Counted from the stretch's first letter, positions 7,162-15,231 are shown. The stretch is 16,805 nucleotides of DNA from Armatimonadota bacterium (GCA_023474015.1 JAMCYN010000116.1:1-16805); one strand, 5' to 3'. A program made the numbers and translations. The notes: generated from the sequence alone by a model not told the origin.

Positions 7162-9531
7162 ATGAATTTCTGGCACCTAGTAAGAGTCCTTAAGATGCGG
7201 TGGATGATGATAGCCGCCGTGGTCGCCGCTACACTCCTTGTGATTCTATTAGCCGCGCCGAAACCGAGGGTAGTATACGAAGCTTCGTCGTATATGACGC
7301 CGACCGCACAGGTTATGTCCGGAGGTGTCACCACGACGACGGGCGGCGGCAACAACAACTCAGGCGCTCCGCCGGATCGCGGAGTTATATTAAGCAACCT
7401 AATCATTCTCGCTCAGGGTGGCGATGTATACCAGCGCGCTCTCGATTTTCTCGCTGAGCCCGATTACCAGCAGAAGCGTGAGGCGCCGGGTTGGAGACTA
7501 CCGTATCGCACGATAAACAGGCCGGAAATCGAGGCCGGTAAGCCGCTCACCCCCGTCGATTGGGCTGATGTGCTGGAAGTCACCCCGGTGCAGAACCCGG
7601 CGGTCGGCAAGGAAGGCACCACAACAGACGTTATTCAAATTCGCATTAAGATACCCAATGGCTTTATGGCGCCTTACCTCGCAAATGCGGTGGGACATGC
7701 ATTCTCGGAGGCATTCCAAGAGAAGAGCCGCGAGGACACCCGGCGCTACGCTCAGTTCCTTGAGTCCAGCCAACGCGACTCGCGGGCGAAACTCCACGAT
7801 TTGCAAGAGCAGATAACGAAATACAAGAGCCAGCGCAATGTCGTGGCGGTGGATGCCGAGACGCAGAACGCGATAAGCTCTCTAGCCTCTCTTGACGCGG
7901 AGAGGATGAAAGCCGATGCCGACGCGCGCGAGGCCGAAGCCGCCGTGCGCGACATAGACGCCCAGCTCAAGGTTCAGCCGTTGGTCAAGAATGAGTCCCT
8001 GCCGGCCGAGATGAACCCCGTTGTCGGCAAGCTGAAAGATGAGCTTGCGCAGGCTGAAACGGACATGGCTCAGGTCGCGCGTCGTTACAAGTCCGGTCAC
8101 CCTTTATACCAGGCTGCTGCGGCCCGCATAACCTCGATTAAGCAGAGGATAGCCAAAGAAGGCCCGAGCTACGCTCCTCCAGCCATTAACGACATTCATC
8201 AGAGCTTGGTGAAGAAGCGCTCGGACGCCGTTTACCAGCTTGCAGTCACGCGGGCCAGGCTCGCCTCGGTCAATAACAGTGTGGCCCAGGCCCAATCCAA
8301 GGTGAGTAACCTTGCAAAGGCTGAGCCAAAACTTGCCGAGCTTATGAGGGATTATACTCAAGAGGAGAGCAGCTACAAGATGATCTCCGAGAAGCTGGCT
8401 CAGACATTGATTGCGGAGAAGGAGTTCACGCGCACAGGCTCCATCGTGCCATTGGATTGGGCGACCGAGGCTACCGGGCCGATAGTCGAGGGTCCGACGC
8501 GCAAGATGCTTCTGATCTACGGCTTCCTGCTGTCGCTGGCGTTCGGCGTTGTGTTGGTGGTCTGGCTCGACTCGATCGACAACAAGATGCGCAACGCCAC
8601 GGATGTCGAGAAGCTTCTCGAACTGCCCGTGCTCGGTTTGACACCGTCCTTGCCGGGTCGCGGCGGCATGCTTCCTAAGCTCACGCACATCTACCCGCTG
8701 TCGGCGATGGCGGAATCTTACAAGATATTGAGGACGAACATCCTCTTCGCGCTGCGGGATACCCCGTTCAAAACGATGATGGTCGCCACCGGCCGCCCCG
8801 GTCAGGGCGCGACGACCACGGTTTGCAACCTCGCTATAGCGCTCGCGCAGATCGGAAAGCGGATTATTCTCATCGACGCCGACATGAGGCGGCCCAGCCT
8901 CCACAAATTCTTCGGCGTTCCCAACGATGTTGGATTGAGCACGCTGTTGCAGGGCACGGCCAACGTCGCGGAGGCGTTCCAGAAGACCGAGGTCGAGAAC
9001 CTCATAGTCCTTCCGGCGGGCCCGCAGCCGTTGAACCCGTCGGAGTTGCTCGGCTCCGATCGCATGCAAGAGATCGTTCAGAGGCTGGAGGAGCACTGCG
9101 ATTTGGTGCTCTTCGATACCCCCAGCACAATCGTCTTCAGCGACGGCCCAATGCTCGCGAGCTGGATCGACGCGGTGGTGATGGTGGTTTCGGCGAACCA
9201 GGCCCCGAGAGGCACCGAAGTCGTCACTCGCGACCTGCTCAGGCGCGCGAAGGCGAATATTCTGGGCGTCGTGGTGAACAAGATGTCGCCCGAGAGCGTG
9301 GATAGCTGCTTCTATTATTCGCACTACTATTCCGACTCGATTCCCAAGCCCGCCGATTTCAAAGCGCTGGATTCGGGGAACGGCAATGGCGATGAGTTGG
9401 ACAAGAAGGTCAAGACTTCCGACAAGCCCAAGGCCATTCCAGCGGCTACGGTCGGCATCCCTTCGAAGCCTCAGACCGAGGCTCCTGAGTCACCGTCGAA
9501 CGCAGCCGAGGATAATCCGTTCCCGGACTAG
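7162..9531 (+). CDS. Polysaccharide co-polymerase fused to BY-kinase domain (Wzz/Wzc-like), P-loop lysine missing
   Basis: This 789-residue inner-membrane protein resembles the chain-length regulators with attached bacterial tyrosine kinase used for exopolysaccharide export. Transmembrane segment 1 is at about residues 14-32 and segment 2 at about 449-469. Between them lies a long Ala/Glu/Lys-rich, coiled-coil-like periplasmic region. The cytoplasmic kinase keeps Walker A' ILIDADMRRP (D572, D574) and Walker B LVLFDTPS (D652). The P-loop reads GRPGQGATTT (544-553), with Ala550 where the catalytic lysine of GxGKT/S should be. A tyrosine cluster (Y718, Y719, Y722, Y723) is followed by a polar, proline-rich tail of about 65 residues, whereas such clusters usually end the protein. 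There are no glycosyltransferase neighbours. A scaffold with weak or no kinase activity is plausible. Confidence 0.88.
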   Translation: MNFWHLVRVLKMRWMMIAAVVAATLLVILLAAPKPRVVYEASSYMTPTAQVMSGGVTTTTGGGNNNSGAPPDRGVILSNLIILAQGGDVYQRALDFLAEPDYQQKREAPGWRLPYRTINRPEIEAGKPLTPVDWADVLEVTPVQNPAVGKEGTTTDVIQIRIKIPNGFMAPYLANAVGHAFSEAFQEKSREDTRRYAQFLESSQRDSRAKLHDLQEQITKYKSQRNVVAVDAETQNAISSLASLDAERMKADADAREAEAAVRDIDAQLKVQPLVKNESLPAEMNPVVGKLKDELAQAETDMAQVARRYKSGHPLYQAAAARITSIKQRIAKEGPSYAPPAINDIHQSLVKKRSDAVYQLAVTRARLASVNNSVAQAQSKVSNLAKAEPKLAELMRDYTQEESSYKMISEKLAQTLIAEKEFTRTGSIVPLDWATEATGPIVEGPTRKMLLIYGFLLSLAFGVVLVVWLDSIDNKMRNATDVEKLLELPVLGLTPSLPGRGGMLPKLTHIYPLSAMAESYKILRTNILFALRDTPFKTMMVATGRPGQGATTTVCNLAIALAQIGKRIILIDADMRRPSLHKFFGVPNDVGLSTLLQGTANVAEAFQKTEVENLIVLPAGPQPLNPSELLGSDRMQEIVQRLEEHCDLVLFDTPSTIVFSDGPMLASWIDAVVMVVSANQAPRGTEVVTRDLLRRAKANILGVVVNKMSPESVDSCFYYSHYYSDSIPKPADFKALDSGNGNGDELDKKVKTSDKPKAIPAATVGIPSKPQTEAPESPSNAAEDNPFPD

Positions 9532-9539
9532 ACTGTTGC

Positions 9540-9577
9540 CACCATCGGGGCGGGACTTCTTGCCCGCCCCGATGGTG
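9540..9577. terminator. GC-rich hairpin shared by two convergent genes
   Basis: The 15-base arm CACCATCGGGGCGGG and its exact complement CCCGCCCCGATGGTG flank an 8-base loop. It lies 8 bases after the kinase gene's stop codon and 14 bases beyond the end of the oppositely directed secreted-protein gene. No T-run follows on either strand, so termination would depend on the very stable stem. A bidirectional terminator is the simplest reading. Confidence 0.7.
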
Positions 9578-9591
9578 TGCCTATCACAAAG

Positions 9592-12500
9592 CTACCTCAC
9601 CTGAATATCATTCGAGGTCCTGACCCGGACCAACCTGCGGATTTTGCCGTCTGTGAGCATGCACGAACTAACTCCAGTGACCGACACAAACGCGTCCTTA
9701 TTCGGTACGGTTACTCCGGGAGGACAGAGTACTTTCGTGCGCACTTCCATGGGACCTGTATCTTCTTGCGCGGTTGTCCCGTCGCTCAGCAGGAAGTAGT
9801 TGGAACCCTTCTCCCGAACTATGCCACTGATTCGCGTCAACAATCCTATGTTATTCAGTCCGCATCCCTGGTACACGCCGGATTGTCCGACCCCCGTGCC
9901 AGCATTATAAAGCCAATCCCCGCCGCCGAGACTGCGGATGGTCATGCCGAGTGGGGCGACGCTGTAGTTGCCGCCACCGGATATCCAGGTTGCCTCAATA
10001 TATCGCTCGCCGTCGGCATTGGTTTTGACGACCCCGAGCACGTTTGCCTTTTGGCCAACAGTCATCAGGTGGCCGGGCCTGTTCACCCTGATGCCGCAGT
10101 GTCGGTCCTCCGCCTGCACATATAGAAAACCGTTGAACGCTGCGCTCACGATATCGCCTGAGAACTCAGTTGACGTGCCGTTCGCTGCCGCTCTTGCCGC
10201 AGACAGACTCGTAGTTTGCGCGGGCACCGAACTGCGTTCGTCGCATCCGATATCCACGGTCCCTTCATTAACCCTGGGTTCATTGTCGATGTCTACCGTG
10301 GGCAGCGCGGGCGCGTTGTTCCAGCCTTTGTTGATACACTGCGATCCCGCACTCAGGTGCCAGTTTGCCGCGTCCGCATTCACGAACATAGGATCAACCG
10401 ATATGTCGCTGATTCCTGGGGACGGACCCCAATATTGATACAGCAAGTTGCCAAACACGTTGTTGTTATGCAGTGTCGGCATGGCTCCGCTGCCGTAGAT
10501 ACCACCTACATTGAATGCGACTATGTTGTCGGCAATCTCGGGAGTGGACTCATAACAGTCGATGCCGCCCCCGAAAACAGTGACTATGCTGTCGACTATG
10601 GTATTGTTGATGATCGAGCCCGTGGAGTAGTGGAGATGTATGCCGCCGCCGTATTGGGCCGCGTTCCACGCCAGTAAGTTGTTCAGGATATTGGCGTTTG
10701 AAACCCAGCAGCGGATGCCCCCTCCGGCAAGGCCGGCCACGTTTGCCCCGATGCTGTTGTGTGAGATCGTCTGCAGTCCGCTATCGCAGAAGATTCCTCC
10801 GCCGTCTCCTGTGGCGGTAGTGTTGGAAGCGATCAGGTTGCCGAGTATATATGGATAACAACGGTCGTGGCAATGTATGCCACCTCCACGGTTTGTTGCT
10901 GTGTTTTCGGAGATAGTGCTGAACCGGATCTGTGCCGATGATCTCTCCAGGTAGATTCCGCCACCCTCATCAGCGTGCTTTCCTCTAATCACGTTGTTTG
11001 ATATGGTTGGTGACGAGTCAAAGCATCCGATTCCTCCACCGAACGTCGTCTGACCGTCGATTATTGTGAAGCCATCTATTGTGGTAGTGGCGTCCAAACC
11101 GGCGAAAACTCGCACTCCCCATGACTCGTGGTCCCCGGCGATTATGGTTTCCAAGGGGTCCGGCGACGGTCTTGGGAACGGCGGTCGTTCGTTCAGGGAT
11201 AACTCGGTTCCCATAAAGCCGCCATAGAGCATTACCGGCTTATCAAGATAGAGATGCTCGTGATAGGCTGAGTTTGGGCCTCCTTTCACCCATATCTCAG
11301 TCCCGGGTTTGGCGGCGAAGATTGCGTCCACTATCGTGCGCTTCGAAAGCGCCCAACTCGATCCATCATTGAAATCGTAACCCTCCGGCGTCACGTGGAT
11401 TCTGGGGCGTTGGCCCGAACCGATCTGAATCTTCTGGACCGAGCCAGGGCTCCAGCCGACAATCGCCCCGATTGGAGGGGGGCCGCTCGCGTCGTAGAAT
11501 AATGCTGAGAGTTTCTCAGTGGTACCCGGATTAGCGGGGAAGTCAGTGTAGACGTATTGCTGCCACAAGATGCCGCCGCTGCTTGATAAACGCGACGCGG
11601 ATATGTCCCAACTGTAGCCGCCTTTGTCGTCCCAGGCAACCACCGCGCCGCCTTGTCGGTCACTGACGACCCTCGGATTGCGCTGGCTGCCTGCGGTATA
11701 GATGCCCAGTTGAACACCATTAGTCTGCCACAATGGCGTGCCACTGGAGTTGACTCGCTGGACATATATGTCATCGTTGCCGATGCCGGTGGGATCGTTT
11801 CTCCAGTCGCCCCAGGCAATAATTGCTCCGCCGCTGCCGTCGCTGGTTACCGCTGGATAGACCCCATACTGCCACCACGCGGTTTGGCTGCCGCCAACGA
11901 CAGTTGAGTCTACCACGACCACGCCGTCTGTGGTCCAAAGGCTGTTGCCGTTTGTGTCAAGACGTTGGACGCGCACTTGGCCGCTTCCGGGATAGATATA
12001 ATATGCATGCCAGGTAATCAGTACTCCCCCAGAGCCATCCTGCGCAATGCTTGGCCAGGCTTCATTTCTGGGGTCGTCACTGACGAGACGTGGCGACGAA
12101 CCCCACACCAGATTCAGGTTGGTATTCACTTTCTGAGCTACGATGTCGTGGTTGTAGTTTTCCCAGGTTATAATGGCGCTTCCGGTACCATCGGCGGTAA
12201 TGTCTCGACGGTTATCGCCAGTGCCCGTATCGATTCCACCTTGTCCGGGACCAAGAAGGCTGCCGGAGCTGTCTATGTGGGCCACTCTCGGTCCGAACAA
12301 GATATAAGCCCCTCCCGTTCCGTCAGTGGACATCTTCGGCACGTAATCGTAATCCGCTGCTTGACTGATTTGCACGGGGTTGGACCATAACAAAGTCCCG
12401 TTAGGACTGATACGCTGTGCAAATACCTGGTAACTTGGCGTGTTTCGAAGCCAGGCGATGATGCCCCCGCCCGCGCCATCGCTCACGACACAGGCGGTAG

Positions 12501-12759
12501 AGGATTCGGCGTCTCCGCTTGTAAAATAGATCGGCCCCCAGAGCGTCTGACCGGTCTGATCAAATCTTCGCGCAAAAACGTAGCCTGAACCCGTCGCCTG
12601 AACCGTGATCGCGCCTCCGTTCAGGTCACTCGCCATTGCGTCGCCGCCCGCGTTGAGTCCGCTGGGCCACAATTTGTCACCATCCGCCCCCCATGCACTG
12701 GGCGTGATTGTGCTGAAGAATACAGCAGATAGTAATGCGAGAATCTTGACAGCACCCAT
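9592..12759 (-). CDS. Secreted propeller-repeat / beta-helix / OB-fold protein
   Basis: This is a 1055-residue exported protein of unknown function. Residues 1-24 form a signal peptide (hydrophobic KILALLSAVFF, predicted cleavage after SAWG). Residues about 30-440 carry at least six spaced motifs of the form SDGxGGAIIAW (near 93, 145, 189, 240, 306 and 367), typical of beta-propeller-like surface proteins. Residues about 454-835 form a right-handed parallel beta-helix with repeated GGGI turns, starting with a DUF1565-like stretch and ending at VDIGCDE. The last 200 residues or so resemble an OB-fold seen at the C-terminus of other secreted proteins. No membrane anchor or sorting signal is visible at the C-terminus. 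AGGAGG lies seven bases before the ATG. Beta-helices often bind or cleave polysaccharide, but no catalytic residues were recognised. Confidence 0.85.
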   Translation of the reverse strand: MGAVKILALLSAVFFSTITPSAWGADGDKLWPSGLNAGGDAMASDLNGGAITVQATGSGYVFARRFDQTGQTLWGPIYFTSGDAESSTACVVSDGAGGGIIAWLRNTPSYQVFAQRISPNGTLLWSNPVQISQAADYDYVPKMSTDGTGGAYILFGPRVAHIDSSGSLLGPGQGGIDTGTGDNRRDITADGTGSAIITWENYNHDIVAQKVNTNLNLVWGSSPRLVSDDPRNEAWPSIAQDGSGGVLITWHAYYIYPGSGQVRVQRLDTNGNSLWTTDGVVVVDSTVVGGSQTAWWQYGVYPAVTSDGSGGAIIAWGDWRNDPTGIGNDDIYVQRVNSSGTPLWQTNGVQLGIYTAGSQRNPRVVSDRQGGAVVAWDDKGGYSWDISASRLSSSGGILWQQYVYTDFPANPGTTEKLSALFYDASGPPPIGAIVGWSPGSVQKIQIGSGQRPRIHVTPEGYDFNDGSSWALSKRTIVDAIFAAKPGTEIWVKGGPNSAYHEHLYLDKPVMLYGGFMGTELSLNERPPFPRPSPDPLETIIAGDHESWGVRVFAGLDATTTIDGFTIIDGQTTFGGGIGCFDSSPTISNNVIRGKHADEGGGIYLERSSAQIRFSTISENTATNRGGGIHCHDRCYPYILGNLIASNTTATGDGGGIFCDSGLQTISHNSIGANVAGLAGGGIRCWVSNANILNNLLAWNAAQYGGGIHLHYSTGSIINNTIVDSIVTVFGGGIDCYESTPEIADNIVAFNVGGIYGSGAMPTLHNNNVFGNLLYQYWGPSPGISDISVDPMFVNADAANWHLSAGSQCINKGWNNAPALPTVDIDNEPRVNEGTVDIGCDERSSVPAQTTSLSAARAAANGTSTEFSGDIVSAAFNGFLYVQAEDRHCGIRVNRPGHLMTVGQKANVLGVVKTNADGERYIEATWISGGGNYSVAPLGMTIRSLGGGDWLYNAGTGVGQSGVYQGCGLNNIGLLTRISGIVREKGSNYFLLSDGTTAQEDTGPMEVRTKVLCPPGVTVPNKDAFVSVTGVSSCMLTDGKIRRLVRVRTSNDIQVR

Positions 12760-12827
12760 TACTCAGCCTCCTAACCCGTACGGAATGTCGAGGAATACCC
12801 ATTTTAAGGTCATGTTAAACCATTACA

Positions 12828-13313
12828 GTGTTAACTTGGGTTTGCGAATTTGAGGTAGACGGCCACTATACATGCAACCCACAGGATACCGTGCATTCGA
12901 CGAGCTTTGCTGACTATTTCTGTGATTTGCCCGACCCGCGTCTGGATAGACAGAAGCGTCATGAGCTGATGGAGATTCTCTTTATTGCAGTGTGCGCTGT
13001 GATTTGCGGCGCGACGAGTTTTGTGGACATGGCCGACTTCGGCAAGGCGAAGATGGACTGGCTCAGTGAGCGCCTTGACCTGAAATACGGCATTCCGAGT
13101 CACGATACATTCGGCAGGGTATTCTCGCTGATTAACTCGGATGAGTTCAGGAGTTGCTTCATCGACTGGACCCAGGCGATCAGCGAGGCCGTTGGTGGTG
13201 ACATGATTGCCTTTGACGGCAAGACCTTGAGGCACAGTTTCGACACCGCGACTGGAATGAGCGCGATTCACGTTATGAACGCCTGGTCGAGTACGAATGA
13301 TTTCTGCATTGGC
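12828..13313 (+). pseudogene. ISAs1-family transposase, N-terminal fragment
   Basis: The frame encodes the first ~160 residues of an ISAs1-type (H-repeat) transposase. FCDLPDPRLDRQKRHEL, AVICGATSFVDMADFG and GIPSHDTFGRVF are the family's N-terminal motifs, and IAFDGKTLRHS carries the first catalytic aspartate. Full-length members have roughly 370 residues. Homology stops after NDFCIG near 13313, and the last 17 residues of the open frame come from unrelated DNA. The later catalytic residues are missing, so it is inactive. The natural start may be GTG 12891 or ATG 12828. The element's left end may lie in the 130 bp before it, but the right end is gone and no inverted-repeat pair can be confirmed. 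Confidence 0.83.
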
Positions 13314-13425
13314 CGCACATGCCCCCAGCAGCCGATGAGCGTTGCCGTCTTTACATCTTCGTAAGCATGCCAGCCGTCGACCTGCAGCTACCCGGGGAAA
13401 TCAGGCAGAAACTTAGTCGGATAAG
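13313..13425 (-). pseudogene. IS66-family transposase sliver with internal stop
   Basis: Reading the minus strand gives KFLPDFPG, a TAG stop (13390-13388), then LQVDGWHAYEDV and IGCWGHVR. This matches the IS66 TnpC catalytic core, where FLxDFxGYLQTDGY and GCWAHARRKF are conserved. The TAG replaces the usual tyrosine codon of GYLQ. Only about 37 codons remain. It abuts the ISAs1 fragment at about 13313 and the glycosidase fragment at about 13425. It is a dead remnant of a second, unrelated insertion sequence. Confidence 0.75.
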
Positions 13426-13917
13426 GTCAAGAATCGTCTGCGTGTTGCCAGTCTTGGCTAAAGCCTCTATGGTAAAGGCCATCATAAACGGACTACCGAC
13501 ATTCACCCAGCTATCGGGCACTTGAGCGAGATACTTCTCAAGTAGGCCGCACTTGCGATCGGGGACAATGTCACACAGATAGGCCACGGTCTGGGTTTGC
13601 TGGCTAAATGTCGGGCTCGAAGTGCCATCCTTGTGAATACAATCGACGTAGCCCTGCTGGTCCTCGTCCCAAAGATGCAGGTTAATGGCCTCTTTCAGGG
13701 CATCGGCACGCTGCCGATAGGTCGATGCGTCGTCGTTCTTGCCGAGCAATTCGGCCATAGTTGCGCTACGTCGCAGAGCCTCCACAAGCCACATGTTCTG
13801 ATGCGTCACCACGCAGCTGTTAGGAGTGTCCATCGGTGCCCAGTCCAGCATATTCCAGGCGTCAATCTCGAAGAACCCCTTGCTGTTCATAAACCCGCTG
13901 AGGATACCGGATTTGAC
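13426..13917 (-). pseudogene. Alpha-L-rhamnosidase-like glycosidase (GH78-type), internal fragment
   Basis: About 160 codons resemble the (alpha/alpha)6-barrel of family GH78 and related six-hairpin glycosidases. Recognisable pieces are SGFMNSKGFFEIDAWNMLDW, MDTPNSCVVTHQNMWLVEAL and TFSQQTQTVAYL. Similarity begins near GILSGF, upstream of the first ATG at 13890, and stops at ILDLIR near 13430. Both ends of the gene are therefore missing. The downstream side runs into the IS66 sliver and the upstream side into an NTPase fragment. A standalone open frame of 179 residues exists (13890-13351), but its start and its last ~25 residues are artefacts of the junctions. It should not be active. Confidence 0.7.
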
Positions 13918-14342
13918 TCGAGTGTCTCTGCTATATCACAGAACAAGTGGGTCTTGCCTGTGCCAGCATCACCGATCAGCAGGAATGCAGGCTTGTTGGC
14001 GAGGTGCGCTTCACTGCTATCGTTGAAGTCAGATAAATGGCTGAGTTCGCGTCCCAGTTCGCGGAAATCGTGTCTAGCTTGATCGAACTCAGTTGGACCA
14101 TAATGATGGTGTGGCTGGCCTTCCGCAACGCCGGAGAGTAGTCGTTTCTTCTTTTTGGATGCTGCATACAGCACGCTCTGACAATCCCAGACGATCTGCG
14201 TTGCTTGAGTCAAACGGTGCCCCAAATCCTCAAAGTCTGCGGGATGACTCCCTGGAACATCCACGTCGCCGAGTATTCTGAAGATGTGATCAATGCTTTC
14301 GCCCAGGAGTTCCACTTTGTCGGCGATCTCTTCGAGGGTCAT
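13887..14342 (-). pseudogene. P-loop NTPase N-terminal fragment (STAND/defence-like)
   Basis: The frame gives 151 residues. A helical N-terminal part is followed by an unusual lysine run (KKKKR) near residue 63 and a perfect Walker A, LLIGDAGTGKTHLFCDIAE. The GDAGTGKTHLxCDxA form is typical of large STAND-type NTPases, including phage-defence (AVAST-like) proteins; that assignment rests on motif memory only. The protein breaks off just after the P-loop, so Walker B and all sensor and effector parts are missing. The final residues SNPVSSAGL read out of frame into the glycosidase piece. It begins 15 nt after the deoR-type gene stop and in the same frame; the ATG at 14342 may not be the ancestral start. 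Confidence 0.6.
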
Positions 14343-14357
14343 GTCGCTCTGGCCTTT

Positions 14358-15107
14358 CTAAGCAATCATCACATTGACCCCATGCTCTTCGAGGGCCTGC
14401 CTGTCTGTCGGATCGATGAGTGCATCCGTTACCAGGATATCTACCTGTTCCGGTGTTGCGTAGCGCGCGAACGCCCGGCGGCCGAACTTGCTGCTCTCGG
14501 TGACCACCACTACCTTATCGGCAATGCGGATCATCTCCTGCTCCAGGCTGGAGATGTGCAGGTCATTCGAGTAGAACCCCGTGCGGCTGTCTGCTCCATC
14601 ACATCCAATGAAGAGAATATCCACGCGTATATCGTGGAGCAGCTTTTCCGTCATCGGCCCATATACGCTTGGGAACTCATCGCGTATGAATCCCCCAAGA
14701 AGCAGGACTTTAATCGGCGAATCATACAGGTCCTGTGCGACACAAAGCGATGTGGTCGCGACTGTGATATCGGCATCCTGGGACAGATGACGAGCCACTT
14801 CCAGGGCAGTCGTTCCGGTATCAATCATCACGGTCTGCCCCGGACTCACCAGGCTCGAGGCAAGTTTGCCAATTGCTGACTTGCTCTCTGCGGCCTGGTA
14901 GTTCGGCAGGCCCATCTGCAAGAATCTCAGCCTTCCGGTCGGGACCGCTCCGCCATGTATGCGCAGAGCCAGCCCCTGATCCTCTAATTCATTAAGATCC
15001 CGGCGAATGGTCATCTCCGAGACGGCGAATCGGGACGCCAGTTCTCGGATGCTGACCTGTCGGGTTTGCTCCAAGAGTTCCAAGATTGCTGTTTTGCGTG
15101 TATCCAT
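14358..15107 (-). CDS. DeoR/GlpR-family transcriptional regulator
   Basis: A complete 249-residue regulator, the usual family length. The N-terminal winged helix-turn-helix reads VSIRELASRFAVSEMTIRRD, followed by the family hallmark RIHGGAV. The rest is the DeoR sensor domain, which binds a phosphorylated sugar or similar effector; IDTGTTALEVA and LFIGCDGAD are its conserved phosphate-binding and sheet motifs. GAGG lies five bases before ATG 15107. It is divergent from an aminotransferase gene across 190 bp carrying promoters for both and shared palindromes. It therefore probably represses itself and the aminotransferase. The effector cannot be predicted. Confidence 0.92.
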   Translation of the reverse strand: MDTRKTAILELLEQTRQVSIRELASRFAVSEMTIRRDLNELEDQGLALRIHGGAVPTGRLRFLQMGLPNYQAAESKSAIGKLASSLVSPGQTVMIDTGTTALEVARHLSQDADITVATTSLCVAQDLYDSPIKVLLLGGFIRDEFPSVYGPMTEKLLHDIRVDILFIGCDGADSRTGFYSNDLHISSLEQEMIRIADKVVVVTESSKFGRRAFARYATPEQVDILVTDALIDPTDRQALEEHGVNVMIA

Positions 15108-15119
15108 GTCACCCTCTTG

Positions 15120-15134
15120 TGTTAATATCTAACA
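15120..15134. promoter_or_regulatory. TGTTA/TAACA palindrome at the deoR-type start site
   Basis: TGTTA and TAACA are perfect complements around a 5-bp centre. The site covers the predicted transcription start of the regulator gene (about 15131). It resembles the palindrome over the opposite promoter, as expected for autoregulation. Confidence 0.5.
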
Positions 15135-15137
15135 TAG

Positions 15138-15167
15138 ATAATAACTCACAGTCTGCTGCGGTGTCAA
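15138..15167 (-). promoter_or_regulatory. Promoter of the DeoR-family gene
   Basis: On the minus strand TTGACA (15167-15162), an 18-bp spacer and TATTAT (15143-15138) form a near-consensus sigma70 promoter. Transcription would start near 15131, about 25 bases before the start codon. Confidence 0.7.
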
Positions 15168-15195
15168 GTCTGTTAGTAAAAGACGGTCATGAGGC

Positions 15196-15224
15196 TTGAC
15201 AGGTATTCAATGGTGGGTTATCAT
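15196..15224 (+). promoter_or_regulatory. Promoter of the aminotransferase gene
   Basis: TTGACA (15196-15201), a 17-bp spacer and TATCAT (15219-15224) make a strong sigma70-type promoter. The start would be near 15231, leaving a leader of about 67 nt that ends in a strong GAGGAGG ribosome binding site. Confidence 0.75.
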
Positions 15225-15231
15225 ACTTAAC
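15217..15231. promoter_or_regulatory. GTTA/TAAC palindrome over the aminotransferase -10 box
   Basis: GTTA and TAAC flank a 7-bp centre and overlap the -10 box and start site. A further half-site, TGTTAGTA, lies near 15171 between the two promoters. This is a candidate operator for the divergent DeoR-family protein. Confidence 0.5.

Noticed and set aside
8104..9324. 406-codon open frame on the minus strand opposite the kinase gene
   Set aside because: It is the antisense shadow of a GC-rich gene. Its translation is rich in Arg, His and Gln with no domain, and the plus-strand protein has clear motifs throughout.
13373..13397. Cluster of SphI, SalI, PstI and SmaI sites resembling a cloning-vector polylinker
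   Set aside because: The sites fall inside sequence that translates as conserved IS66 transposase, so natural coding sequence explains them and the order differs from common vectors.
13351..13890. Intact small gene of 179 residues
   Set aside because: Homology to GH78-type glycosidases begins upstream of the ATG and stops before the stop codon, so the open frame is an accident of the fragment's junctions.
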